From: Sipunculus nudus
Taxonomy: Eukaryota > Annelida > Sipuncula > Golfingiida > Sipunculidae
Direction of reading: 5' to 3'
Length of the DNA stretch: 64,000 bases
Assembly (NCBI GenBank): GCA_026874595.1
Contig: CM049310.1
Span: forward strand, 27,885,058 to 27,949,057
Shown in pieces: positions 54,001 through 64,000 of this stretch. The notes below the pieces were generated by a model. The model was not told where the DNA came from. It searched no databases and worked only from the letters and a program-made list of their open reading frames with translations. Each line of letters starts with the position of its first letter. The first letter of the stretch is position 1. The translations under genes and the position numbers were made by a program.

Positions 54001-57000
54001 GTAAATCCTAGCTACCCTTATTTTGGGTGCAGTCCAGATGGCCTTGTTTATGATGAAGGTGGCCTTGCTGGACTGGTAGAAATCAAATGTCCAGTAGTTC
54101 TAAAGGATCAAAAGCCAGTAGAATTAAATAAATTAAGTAAGAAGCAGCAGGCATCATTTTGCTGTAAATGTGTTAACAACACCCTCCAGCTGAAAAAAAC
54201 GCATCAGTATTTTTGGCAGGTTCAGATGCAAATGGCCATTTGTGAGGTGAACTGGTGTGACTTTGTTGTGTGGTCTCCACAAGGAATATCGGTGGAACGT
54301 GTATGCTTTGATACAGATTTCTGGCAAGATGCTGCTGCCGAGCTTACACATGTGTACAAGTCTGTTCTGGTACCTGAATATTTTGAGATGAGAGTCCCGA
54401 GGAAACTTTTCCCCTTTATTCTATGAATACTTGATGATGGTCATTATGTCAAGTGTGGTGATGTTATGGTTTATATCTGAAGTTCATATTGTAGATAGAT
54501 GTTATAATATATAAATGAAGATAAAACAGAAGTCATTGTAAATATTTTATTTACAAGAAGGAAATATGATTGAAATATGATTTATCAACAATGCATAAGT
54601 TAAACAATGACCTTTAATATATATGATATATCAACAAATTATGGAATGTTCATAACACTTAAAAAATTTCACATTTCTAGTTTGACACAGGATATCATAA
54701 GAAAATGATGAGACATTCATCTGTATATCTGCTGTATGAAAACCCGGTCAGATATACAAAGCTCCTAGAGGTTTGTTTGCACTTTGTAGTGCAATTTTAT
54801 TAAAGAATAGATATAAATGTGAGAATAGTAGACATATCTAATCAATGTTCTGAAGATATTGCATTTTTTCATTCACAGGCTAAGTGTATTAGCCATGTAT
54901 GATGTACAGTCTTGTATATAAATATATTTACAGTATATCTATAACTGCTGTATAAAAAGCCCCGTCTCATATACAAAGCTGCTATAGGTGAATGTCTGCT
55001 TGCACTTCATATTGGACCTTTTTATTAATGATGATGATAACAACAGAAAAGCTGTTGTACATGCCTAAGAATAGTAGACCACATATATGTATATGTTTGA
55101 TTTAAGATCATTCATATCAGATGCAAATGACAGACTGAAAAACAGCAAGCAAAAGACCAGTGCTATAGCTCAGATCACTTAGTCAGCCAAGCTGAAAAAA
55201 CCATTCTGACAAATTATTTATTTTACTATCTACTTTACTATTGGCTGTTGATAGTTCACCAAAAACCCAATAACATGGACTAATTGAGAAATCATGGGCT
55301 TTAAACTTAATGGTACTGTGCCAGCTATTATTTTAAATTTCTTCATCCTCTCTATTGCTCGTTCGACATGGATTCGCACACGCGCAATACGCTTTGTCAG
55401 GATCTCTTCCTGTGGTGTCAGTTTATCTCTGTTTTTCAAAAATGGAGGAATATTTAGGTCTACCCTACGTTCCAGTAACATGTCTTTTATATCAAAACCC
55501 CTATCTGCTATAACAAGATCTCCTGGATTTAATAAATTGATTAACCCTGATTGTTTGACTATTTCCTTGTCAGATATACTGCCCTCATATACATCAGACA
55601 GGAATGATATCCCTCCTGTAGGAGCAATCCCTACCAATGCTTTGAAGGTACAATGATTTTTGTAACTTGAATACATATTTCCTTGTTCTGAAAAATTTCT
55701 TGGTTGTTGAGTGAACACCTCAAAGCAATCAATAATGACCCTTACATTTTTAAATGACCTGAAACATGCTGGCAGATTTTCTTTTATGATTTGTTGAGAT
55801 GGGAACATTCTCTTTCTGAGCCCTGCTGTTTTAACATACAAAAACTGTATCCATGTGTTAAAAATAGATGACACTGTGGCAATACTAATTTTAAATCTGT
55901 ATGCTAAATCTCTATTTGGAAAATCCTGACGTAATTTAATCAAAGTCAAGAAGAGTTGATCTTTAAGTTGGACTTTACGTTTAGCAGCTTTGTATTTTTT
56001 TGTTTTCTTAACTGAAGTTTTTGAACCATGCCAGTAGTGCAAATTATTAACTTCATCACCAAGACAAGAAAATAAGTGTTGAAATTGTAATACAGTGAGT
56101 CCTGTGTAAAAGTAAAACAGATTTTCTTTTAAAGCTATTGTGTGGAAATCAAAAATTTCAACTTCAGACTGTGAATTAAAACTAGATGTACGTTTTGAAA
56201 TGATAGAATCTATTTTGTATGACAATACATCAGTACAAGCAAAACTGGTCTGTGTTTCCTTTGACGAAGAGTGTGTGTGAGTGTTTGTTGCAGTGGTCCT
56301 AACAGACCGATGTGAGGGGACAGTGCTGTCCGGGGTGCTGCATGAGGCCCCAGGTGTGATAGTTTGATCTTTTGGCCCTTGATCACTTTGCTCTGATTCA
56401 TCTTTTTCCAAGTTGTCGGTTCCCTGTCCCAATGTAAGCAAAGCTTCTGCTGCATCATACTTCAGCTTTTTGCTGACTGGGTTGGCTCTGGGAGTTGGAG
56501 GCTTTCTCTTCTTTCCCATCTGACTGATCTATTAAATGAAGTAAAAATTAATATATAATAAATCTTAAAAAGGACACATTTAATTAATCAGGATTAATGA
56601 TAAAAATAATTATAGTTATATATATTAATATATATGTACATATATATATATTAAAGTTAATGGTCATATCCCTTTACAAGTTTTCAGCAATTATCACAGT
56701 CTCATTTAAATGTACAGTGTAAGTTAACTAAGCCTGTGTATTTATTATAGTATTTTAGAACCTAGTTGGTGTTCAGTATTCATGTATAGGTCTCCATATA
56801 ATTTATTATAACACACGCCTTTATTTTAAAAAATATTATACCACTGATCATAAATTTTAATATAGGCATCAGTAAACTAAAACCCTGTCATGATAAAATA
56901 ACTATTCAGAACTGACTTACCTGTAACGGTGTATATGTAGCTGGGATAGGATCTGGGCTTCCATTTGTTGGTCCGTTTCCCCCAATGAAATGCTTTGTGC

Positions 57001-60000
57001 AAATATAAGTCCATTTGGTTACTTTTTCCACAGTGAATCCTTCACGGCTGCACGCCTTTACCCAACGCAGGCATTTGTCCAAGTCTTTGTGTGGCTTGGG
57101 AAACGGTAGCCATCTTACACCTTGCATGTAATCACGCTCAGAATATCGACTGTCACTGTTACAAAGGCCGTAACAACAATGTCTAGTGGCACCTCTCCGC
57201 AGGGGTCCTTTTCCTTTAGCATTGATAGCGTCTGGAGTGAGTGACATGCTTTACCTGGCCCTTTGTTTGAACAATAGTAAGTGGGATCGACCAGCTTTGT
57301 TGTTTACTCAAGCGGAGATGTTTGTCCTACTTGCCCCAAGCCAACCCACGCATGCGCACAGGCAAGATCTAAATATAGCAACATTGGGCTTTCTCCGATC
57401 AGCGCTATTCTTATGGAGATAAACTTCGCCCCTATCTGATACTCGCATTTCTCTGCTCAAACAAGATTTTTTCTGATATTAATTTGATGTACCTTGCAAG
57501 AGGATCGATGAGCAGCCATTTTTCAGTGTTTTGATATTGAATTTCTTTCTTTCTTTCAGGCTCCCATGTCTTATTTCAAAGAAATTGGCACAGCTCAGTG
57601 ATATGGTGAGTATTCTGTCCCATTTTCTTTTTTGAAAATTTAGATTCTAGTTCTAGGCAAGCAAAGTGAAATCATGATCATGGAAAGTTAAGATAAAATT
57701 CTGTATAATTATTTACATCCAGTTTGCTTTATGTAATTGGTATATGATTATGATACTGTTGTTCATGACCTCAGTTTATTAAATAAGTGTATAGCACGAT
57801 ATTCACTGTGTATGATGATGATGAATTCTAAGGAACCATTGATATTACATGATAACATCCGAATCACTGACACAGGAGAAAGAAAACCTTTTTACTGTTC
57901 AATCAATACATTTACTCTTGGCTCATTTATTTCATTTACTCCTTGCAGAAACAGAGTCATTGTGACTGATAGATATTCCTGGTCACATGGGTATGTATTT
58001 CTTTTCTCTTTCAAGTGCTGAATGTTGTTGCCAGATTTGTTGTAAATAATGGTTAATCTGTAAAATTAACTGTGTAACTAAACTTTTTTACAGTTCAGTA
58101 GATTTAAATTTTAGGAACGAAGTGCGTGGTGTTTTTCTTGCACATTTTTGTTGAACAAATGCTCCAGATGTTTTATTTACTTTGATATAATTGCCCTCCA
58201 GTGGTTAAGTCTGTTTTTGTACTGATACCCTTGCTCAGCCTCTAGTATGCAAATGATGAGTATGATTATTTTACTGAATCTGTTAAGATGACTATTAGCT
58301 CTACCTGATGCATAACTGGTCAACACTTAAGTTTGCCTCATTATTGTCATCTTCAACATGTTTGATCAGTTTCACCTATATTTTTCAGGTGAGAATTTCA
58401 TGAAAAGTCCACATTTCTGTCCTGAATACCCCCACCCTGGCTGCCCTATTTTTTGGTAAGTGCTCACTAAGTACGATCTATATGACAACCAGCTCTTTGA
58501 TTATCCTCTGCCTGTTTATAATCACAGCCTTCTCGGCAAATATCATAGGCCAGTATAATTTATTCTTAATAAGGAATTATAGAGCCAATAATTTTCACAA
58601 TCACAGAATCAAAACTGAGGCATAATTTCTAAAAATTTTAATGCAAATCTTGCAAAAAAAATTCTGACAATTCACTTGTATTGTGTGTGTAGTGGGATGA
58701 TTGTGTGATGTCGCTGACAGCATGCAAGACTCGCCAATGAAAACAAGATCTTAACTAGCTTAATATACAAGTTAAACCGGTACTTGCACAAGGTATGCTG
58801 TGAAATTGTGTATCACAGTGATTTTAAAACTCTTCCTTGCGTCTAAGTATTTAATACTAATGTGAAAAGTTTAAAATACCAAACATAGAAAAACTGAATT
58901 TTTACATTTTGAAAACAATTTGACCAGTTTTGAAACTAAAAATCACTGGCTCTAGAATCATGACCCTGGGCTGTATATTAGATTCATAATGAGAATGTCA
59001 TATAAAGACCTTGTGATGATAAACTGATTGAGTTGATGAAATAATGATTTTTTCAAATTCTCTAATTTTTTTCTGAAGGTCATTTTAAGGCATGTAAACA
59101 GTGAGACTGGTCTTTCTCATTTATTCTGGATGTCTGAATAGAAAATTAACGTAGTCTTGATGTTTTCTGGATTAAAACTGATTCTTAACTGAAAGGATAT
59201 CTGGCACTAACCACCAATGTTATTCACCAAGTGCACCTCATCTTGCAGAATGGTCCAGCCGTTTAAAAGATGAAACATCTTTGCAAGCATCAGTGAGTAA
59301 AGGAGCCAGGATAGACTCTGTGAGCATCCCAGAAGGTGAGGTAGTTTGATTAAGAAATAGAATGTTAGAAGTGTATTAGCTTGATGCTCTCAGCAAACTT
59401 TCAGGTGATTGTATGTTTTGGATGTTGATAATATTAGTATCGTATACAATGATTGTATTTAAATTAATTACCGTCATGGGCCAGTAACCACACTTCATTC
59501 AATTCTGTAAATGCACCATATTCAAGATATATGTTTAATCATGGCTACTGTTGCAAGATCTGGTGAGCCCACAGGGTACTGCCTCTGATTTTAGCTTTGA
59601 TGCAGTATGCTGCCATATTTGGTTAATTGGATTTTTGATTTCTTATATTTTCTTTATGAGAAAGTGTAAGTCTTACTATGTCTTGTTCTTGCCATGGATG
59701 TGATGAGTGACATTTGTCAATGGGAATCTCTCTGAATTTAATGAAAGATACTTGACGGCTGATACATGGTCTGTACGTGCCATTTATGTTTACTGACAAG
59801 TCTTTTTAAGTTTCCTGAATGATTTTGTCATCTTTTCAGATTCTGGATCTAAGTATGTCGTTGGTACATCAGAGTTTGTCAAGGTGGGTTTTCATAGTTA
59901 ACTTGGGAAAATTGGCATCAAAAGAATTAGTAAAACATGTCAGTTTGACCAACAGAATGGCGTCAGTGATGCTTCCTATTTGCTACTCTTGACTGTGTGT

Positions 60001-61378
60001 ATGACGACAACTGTATACCACTACCCATTTGTCTGAGATGCCATTCATGATAAAAGTACTGTTACTGTTAACACCTCCCGTATGAAAAACTTTTACTTGA
60101 TCTTGTTTCAGCATTCAAGAGCCAGGACATGTTAAATTTTAGTTTACTGGTTCCATTTGTTGTGTTCAAGTAATATGTGAATAGCATTTGCTGGTGAGAC
60201 GTTGAAAATTTAAAGTATTGACTCTTGCATTTATATGAAGCATGCTAATTACCTTCTTTTACTGGTGTGCTTTACCGGTTAATTTTAATTTCAGGAGACC
60301 TTGACCAAGCAGTATCAACCTTTAGACAAGACAAGATGTAAGTAAATTATTTACTACTTGGAAATGCTAAGACAGTAATGTGATTACTTTAACTCGTTAA
60401 CATTGTATGCCTGTTCATTGGACTGGCATTAATTAGTACGTCAACAGGGCATCTGTGATGACATCTATTTGCTACTCTTGACTGTGGGATGACGACACAA
60501 TATACCACTACCCATTAGTCTGAGATGCCCTTGTTAAGCAAATTTTATCAGTAGTGAATCTTGCAATAAAGCATAACCCGTATGATGATCTTATAACTGT
60601 CAAGCACAGCCTACAGTTGCTCTCGTTCATCTTTAAACTTGACATTCAAGAAGTAGTCATAAACACATTTGTATTCTATATAACTAACATGTTTTGAATC
60701 ATTGTTCATACCGGACAATCTTTTGGCACACCGTTAACTTAACCGATGCCCTTAATTTGGTACTATGTACACCATCCTTCCATAAACTGGGTATTTACAA
60801 GCATTTCCTTTAATTTTACTCAGGGAAGCGCAGTGGTCAAAGTTTTTACTGTAAATTTGAAAATAATTTGTGGGACACGTTTGGAATTTATGGAAGGTCA
60901 TTGTTTATTTACTCTTAGTTGGCCATTGTCCATAATCATACATATATTGCAAGCTTCCCAAAAAAAATTGTTTTTATTTGTTCACTGGAGAATGAGTGGT
61001 TCAGCTTTTTCAGTATTGATTCTTAGGGATACAGCTGCCGTTTCTCTGGGATACCATACTATGACCTACATGAATCTGTTAGTGAAAGCATTTAATTTGC
61101 ATCAGTGCACAACACTGAGTGTCCCTGTACCCATAGCATGATGATATGCTAGAACAGAAGCAAGACCTGGTTAGGGGAACTTGGGGGAGTCAAAACAGCA
61201 TAACTGACATACACCTGTGTTCTGAAGTGATGTATGGGCATACCGCTCTTTTGTGTATCAAAGGATTCCCTGTTAGTTTCTCATTGATCTTGAGGATATT
61301 ATCCAATGCAGACTTTAAACTTCAAATATATCAACTTCCCTAATGTCTTAATGTCGACATTTCTTCATTTTTACAGGA
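42088..61378 (+). CDS. Small protein from a 19-kb gene with very short exons, unknown
   Basis: A chain of exons with GT/AG borders and matching phases: 42088-42133, 47124-47163, 47917-47966, 59249-59335, 59840-59883, 60295-60337, and the last base pair of the stop at 61377-61378 (T|GA split over the last junction). This gives 103 residues starting MQSRSAKFHTQDMAVDESS, with a central helix-like ELHLSAVEPLVQLIDAG and ending KQYQPLDKTR. AATAAA follows at 61433-61438. The start is about 240 bp from the BiP start on the opposite strand, so both probably share a promoter. I do not recognise the family. Other exon-like pieces lie in the long intron and do not join in frame, so the real structure may differ or be alternatively spliced. 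Confidence 0.42.
42790..43720 (+). repeat. Inverted-repeat family arm 2
   Basis: Plus-strand counterpart of the arm at 40300-40850, about 2 kb away on the other side of the BiP promoter. It contains 'aagatggttacctgttacag', 'taagaggcagtc', 'gtgttaccaaattcaa', 'acatttaagatgtgcag' and 'agattttgccagaaaa', and a poly-G run at 43582-43597. No gene. Confidence 0.75.
43799..47050 (+). repeat. AGCTCAG-family repeat, copy 2 (near full length)
   Basis: Begins with AGCTCAGCTGACTATAAG and the paired CTGAGCTATAG, and ends with CAGCTGAGCGCCGTGACC and the palindrome GACCCATGGGTC followed by CCTTGTTT. Part of the 5' body is repeated again from about 44600. It includes a 75-bp direct duplication at about 45885-46022 and a poly-C run at 45317-45334. 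It lies in an intron of the unknown gene. No intact protein frame is seen. Confidence 0.75.
48356..50971 (+). repeat. AGCTCAG-family repeat, copy 3 (near full length)
   Basis: Same start (AGCTCAGCTGACTATAAG) and same end (CAGCTGAGCACCGTGACC, then a slightly mutated palindrome and CCTTGTTT) as copy 2, with a similar internal second unit from about 49140. It is 2.6 kb, without a protein frame. Confidence 0.75.
50986..51505 (+). other. Exon-like pieces that do not join in frame
   Basis: Two stretches with good splice borders: 50986-51054 (TTATAG|...|GTGATA) and 51420-51505 (TTCCAG|...|GTAGTC; residues SSLSDTFPMQPWNLALWNQ). The second joins in phase to 57560-57605 (LPCLISKKLAQLSDM|GTGAGT), across the transposon, but neither connects in frame to the chain at 42088. 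They could be alternative exons, exons of a nested gene, or chance. Confidence 0.25.
51181..51260 (+). repeat. Duplicate of the transposon's target region (empty-site copy)
   Basis: The phrase 'gatgtacatgatgatttcat' with 'agttcaactgaat', then 'ttcgcccctatctgatac', is continuous here. At 51652-51686 and 57409-57460 the same two halves are separated by the 5.7-kb transposon. Confidence 0.82.
51783..54426 (+). CDS. Transposon nuclease with SAP, SWIM zinc finger and YqaJ domains
   Basis: Accessory protein of the transposon, probably a DNA-end nuclease acting in transposition or repair of donor or target DNA. Exons 51783-51976 and 52800-54426 (GT/AG, phase matched) give 606 aa. A SAP-like DNA-binding segment lies at about 38-67 (LKRWLECRGLPVTGKKPTLVDR). 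A SWIM zinc finger has C234, C236, C244 and H246 (CEC...CSH). The YqaJ/PD-(D/E)XK fold lies at about 405-545, with E442 in HYGKVNEAKAL, D478 in SPDG, E492 and K494 in EIK, and Q538 in FWQVQ, a complete catalytic set. A second ATG at 51810 is an alternative start. The gene runs toward the transposase gene. No stop or frameshift is present. Confidence 0.9.
54427..55229. other. Shared 3' region between the two convergent transposon genes
   Basis: AT-rich, with two related stretches (about 54730-54800 and 54945-55015: 'ctgctgtat' ... 'atatacaaagct') suggesting a local duplication. No open frame is supported. 3' UTRs and polyadenylation sites of both genes are expected here. Confidence 0.5.
55230..57247 (-). 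CDS. THAP-domain DDE transposase (DDE_Tnp_4 type)
   Basis: Catalyses cutting and joining of the transposon ends in the nucleus. Exons (minus): 57247-56921 with a GTAAGT donor, then 56528-55230, phase matched, 541 aa. The N-terminal THAP zinc finger is at about 20-95: a CCYGLC pair, LPFPK, and CTKHF as the C-x2-H half, for recognising the element ends. A Ser/Thr/His-rich linker with a basic signal (KKRKPP) follows. A helix-turn-helix region is near KLRQDFPNRDLAYRFKIS. The DDE triad is D376 (VIIDCFE), D451 (VIADRGF) and E498 (HVERAIERMKKF). All key residues are present and the frame is intact. The fold is that of PIF/Harbinger- and ISL2EU-like IS5 transposases. Confidence 0.93.
57560..58455 (+). 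other. Further exon-like pieces of uncertain role
   Basis: 57560-57605 (TTTCAG|...|GTGAGT), 57949-57990 (TTGCAG|...|GTATGT; NRVIVTDRYSWSHG) and 58389-58455 (TTTCAG|...|GTAAGT; ENFMKSPHFCPEYPHPGC) have good splice signals and protein-like frames. The last would join in phase after the exon ending at 47966, but not to the next exon at 59249. They may be alternative exons of the unknown gene. Confidence 0.25.
59955..60540 (+). repeat. Direct duplication of about 85 bp, 470 bp apart
   Basis: 'atttgctactcttgactgtg' ... 'gacgacaac..tataccactacccatt.gtctgagatgcc' occurs at 59978-60043 and again at 60467-60530. It spans the exon at 60295, so the duplication may have included or created it. Confidence 0.7.
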
Positions 61379-61432
61379 ACGGAAGCAGCTGAAGAGTCCA
61401 GTCTATAAGTTCATGTAAGAATGCTGTTACAG

Positions 61433-61438
61433 AATAAA
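61433..61438 (+). terminator. Polyadenylation signal of the unknown gene
   Basis: AATAAA about 55 bp after the proposed stop, in the last exon (acceptor TTTTTACAG at 61376). Confidence 0.5.
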
Positions 61439-61439
61439 A

Positions 61440-62300
61440 TTCATTTTTTCATTCTTCACTTTTTGTGTTTAATTTTCCAAGTGAACTCTGTGAGTGAATG
61501 TATGCATGTTTTTGTATGTGAAGAAAAGTTGGAACCTTCAAATTATCAAGACTATATTCACATCACTTTAATCAGAGGCCAATAGACACACTGACTTGGA
61601 CTGTAAAATGATTTTTTCCCCATATTGTGATTCGTAGTTAAGTCCTTTGAAATATGTAACATGTGGTCTTTGGTTAGTATGGGCAGTAATTCTTTTGGTC
61701 TTGAAACACTTCCTCATCTCTGCAGAGAGCATGGTACAAATCCTTAGGGAGCCAGTACTTGGGATGACCCAGTCATGTGGCAGTGAAGGTGCTAAAGTTT
61801 CAGCTATACTGATTAGATTTCTTAAATGGCACCTGTAAGTCTGAATTCTTTCTAAATTCACGTTAGTTTTAAAGGGTAGAAGCAGATTTTTTTTCGGTGG
61901 CCACCAGGCAAGCTTTCACGTTTCACGGAATAAATACCTTTACATTTTCAGAATGCCCCTTTTCTGTTAATATGTAAAAGTAATGCATGTAGGTGGCCGT
62001 GGTATGGTGATGTGCGGGATAGCAGTGGGCTCCAATCGTGGGCAAGCCATCAAAGTCATAACATGCCCCCCCCCCCCCCCAAAAAAAAGATAAACTTTCC
62101 GAGCCTTCAGAAAGTTTCACCATTCGAACCCTCATGGTATTCCACTTAAATCCAGAACTGCCTTTCCACCGTAAAACGGAGAAACATGAAGTGTACCCAG
62201 GACTTGCTCCTTCATCCATAAATTAGCTCCATTCGTTTAACATTAGATAAATTTACTTTTCGACCATAAGTGTACATGTGACGATAATATGTAAATCACA
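61440..62300. other. Intergenic, nothing recognised
   Basis: No exon seen. A C run followed by an A run lies at 62065-62088. Open frames of up to 98 codons here show no domain. Confidence 0.4.
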
Positions 62301-62319
62301 TTTAATTGAAAAACCATCA

Positions 62320-62885
62320 GTTACCAGAAAGTGCCATGGTCAAATTTAGGAAACTTTTAAGGTATTTATTTTACATTTATGCTAAAAACTTGAAACAATC
62401 ACAAAGTTCCGATCTAATTCCTAGCATACAATTAAATGTTGATAAATTTGAAAAATTGTCTTCAGCTATAACAGTTACCATGTTAAGTGCATGAGAAATA
62501 TATTTCCCGATGTTTTGATATGGCACTTTATGTTCGTCGCCAAAACTTCTAAAATGTAGGAAATATTTAATTAATTTCTGGCATACGAATAGAAAATATA
62601 TAGAGTATTATCCATGCCATGCAAATATAAGCAAAACAACGTCAGTGGTTTTAATATAGGGTACTCTCGAAGTATAACAAATGGCTTTTGCTGGAAAAAG
62701 GTGGTTTTTCTTTAATTACGCAAAGAAACGAAGTCGCAGTGACCCTGTTTTGGATTTGGTAAGAGACCTTATAAGGACATCAAACTGTAGGTTGAATTTT
62801 GGATTCGTAGATCCAACAATTTCAAAACGTGCCCTGTTAATAGACGGACGGACGACAGACAAGGGGGTATCGCTATAGCTCAGCT
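62320..62885 (-). repeat. AGCTCAG-family repeat, inverted partial copy
   Basis: Read on the minus strand it starts near 62885 with 'agctgagctatag', then 'gtcgtccgtccgtct', 'aatccaaaattcaac', 'cagtttgatgtcc' and 'aagccatttgttatact', in the same order as the copies at 357, 43799 and 48356. It is 5'-end only. Confidence 0.72.
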
Positions 62886-63059
62886 TAACGTATCATATTT
62901 GAGGGATCAAACCTAATGAAATGCAGAAATAAATCTCTAATCTGCGAATACCTGTGACAGGTGTTCCATGATGGTGTTTTAGAAAATTTAATCATTACAC
63001 AATGAAATTCCGGGAGGAAGGGTAGTACAGGACACCGGGTGGGGGTGGGGTGCATAGCC

Positions 63060-63328
63060 CCTTGCGGCCCCCCTCTTGGGACGCCCCGACGGTTTTTCAA
63101 ATTTGACTGTTACATGGGCTCACACATGAACAAATCCGCATGTTGCATAATGGCTAATGGCAGTAGTGTTGAACCGTTAATATTTTATAACTGGCCCCCC
63201 TCTGGATACGCCCCTGCGGGTTTTTCAAATTGGAGACTGTCACATAGGCTCACACACGAACAAATCGGCATGTGTTGCATGGTGGCTAATGTCAGCATCA
63301 GTGACGAACGGTTAATATTTTGCACCCC
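63060..63328. repeat. Tandem duplication, unit about 130 bp
   Basis: 'ggcccccctcttgggacgcccc' to 'gaaccgttaatattttataa' is repeated with mismatches from about 63193, keeping 'gtttttcaaatt', 'ggctcacacatgaacaaatc' and 'ggctaatg.cag'. Unclassified repeat without a gene. Confidence 0.7.
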
Positions 63329-63444
63329 GTATTCCAGGTAGGCGCGCTCTTCGGTGGTCCGTGAATGAAACTCATTATAACAATACAGATTACTTTGGAA
63401 TTACCCATGCATTATCCATATACTGTTATAAGCATATACACTTA

Positions 63445-63570
63445 CTCTTTTAAATCTGAAATTTGATGGAGTTGACTCAATGGAGAAGCTTTTATTCAAG
63501 TTTTCAGACACCATGTCAAGTCTTGTTAACACCAAGCCAACCCAGCACGATGATGTGCAGTGAGTGCCGG
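63445..63570 (+). repeat. AGCTCAG-family internal fragment
   Basis: 'ttttaaatctgaaat', 'cagacaccatgtcaagt' and 'gtgcagtgagtgccgg' match 2490-2605 of copy 1. It is followed by a TA microsatellite. Confidence 0.6.
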
Positions 63571-63653
<83 letters not shown>

Positions 63654-63720
63654 TAAATTGTCTTTGCCAAATATTTCGGCCGCATCCTTTTTAAAACCTG
63701 GCTACGCCCTGAACCGTACC
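63571..63720. repeat. (TA)n microsatellite plus repeat end shared with 3668-3750
   Basis: A TA run of about 75 bp, then 'attgtctttgccaaatatt', 'tcggcc' and 'cctggctacgcc', as at 3668-3750. Both copies sit next to AGCTCAG-family DNA. 63721-64000 shows nothing further. Confidence 0.75.
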
Positions 63721-64000
63721 GAAATCCAACCGGATCCCGCCCTCCGACTATCGCCACGTCCCAGGATCAGTAGAGCTGTATAATAATATATCCTGTACAT
63801 ATTTTCCACATCATTCATTCTGTAGCATAAATGTATGATTTTCTGGATGAAATAAAAAGCCGCTTGAGCTTCCTTTCGACTCTAGGCTGGCATCTATAGG
63901 TATCGTTTACATATGAATCTGGGTGAAAAAAAGGGCTAGTATGTTAAAACACATTGCCAACAGGTTCAACTCTGGCGCGGGTCTGTACAAAATGGAGAAT

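Larger units (their letters stand above)
51687..57406 (+). mobile_element. Intact ISL2EU-type (IS5-like) DNA transposon, 5,720 bp
   Basis: The ends are exact inverted repeats: AGCGCTGATCGG at 51687-51698 and its complement at 57395-57406. Both flanks are AT, consistent with a 2-bp target duplication. Two convergent two-exon genes fill it: a SAP-SWIM-YqaJ nuclease on the plus strand and a THAP-DDE transposase on the minus strand, both unbroken. The pairing of an IS5/Harbinger-like transposase with a YqaJ-type nuclease is known from the eukaryotic ISL2EU group. An uninterrupted copy of the target sequence at 51181-51260 supports the borders. It sits in an intron of the gene at 42088. Intact frames suggest recent activity. 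Confidence 0.88.

Noticed and set aside
52891-54426. Phage or viral recombinase gene by transfer (YqaJ domain)
   Set aside because: It is spliced, lies inside inverted repeats beside a DDE transposase, and the YqaJ-transposase pair is typical of a eukaryotic transposon; no other viral genes are near.
63463-63783. 106-codon frame with alternating Ile-Tyr
   Set aside because: Translation of the TA microsatellite.

Overview
The window is animal nuclear DNA. It has many short exons with GT/AG borders, long AT-rich introns, polyadenylation signals, microsatellites and several layers of transposons. A lophotrochozoan, most likely a mollusc, fits the protein sequences and the repeat style. No species is claimed.

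Layout, left to right. (1) 1-3.8 kb is transposon-rich: a dispersed repeat carrying the AGCTCAG hairpin end is split by a 1,520-bp non-autonomous hAT element with perfect ends and an 8-bp target duplication. (2) 4.4-29.9 kb is a tandem cluster of acid sphingomyelinase-like (SMPD1-type) phosphodiesterase genes on the + strand. Copy A has its last four exons here (4406-6368). Copy B is a broken gene (11762 to about 15560). Copy C is complete with 13 exons (16941-29856, 678 aa). Copies A and C end in a Pro-rich linker and a short hydrophobic tail, suggesting GPI or membrane anchoring. Three exon borders in this cluster have been amplified in tandem. (3) 32.5-34.5 kb holds a possible two-exon gene for a small membrane protein of unknown function. 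(4) 36.3-41.8 kb (- strand) holds a complete HSPA5/BiP (GRP78) gene with signal peptide, KDEL end, a non-coding first exon and an upstream ER-stress element. (5) A gene of unknown function starts about 240 bp from the inferred BiP start site on the opposite strand and seems to run from 42.09 to 61.4 kb in very short exons. (6) The introns of that gene hold two 2.6-3.3 kb copies of the AGCTCAG repeat and an intact 5,720-bp DNA transposon (51687-57406) of the ISL2EU/IS5-like type. The transposon has two convergent genes: a SAP-SWIM-YqaJ nuclease and a THAP-DDE transposase. (7) 61.5-64 kb is repeats again.

How it works together: the sphingomyelinases would be secretory-pathway or cell-surface lipid hydrolases, and BiP is the ER chaperone for such proteins, but their adjacency is probably accidental. 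The strongest items for a second look are the intact transposon with a likely empty-site copy about 0.5 kb away, the exon-border minisatellites in the sphingomyelinase cluster, and the BiP divergent promoter flanked by inverted repeats.
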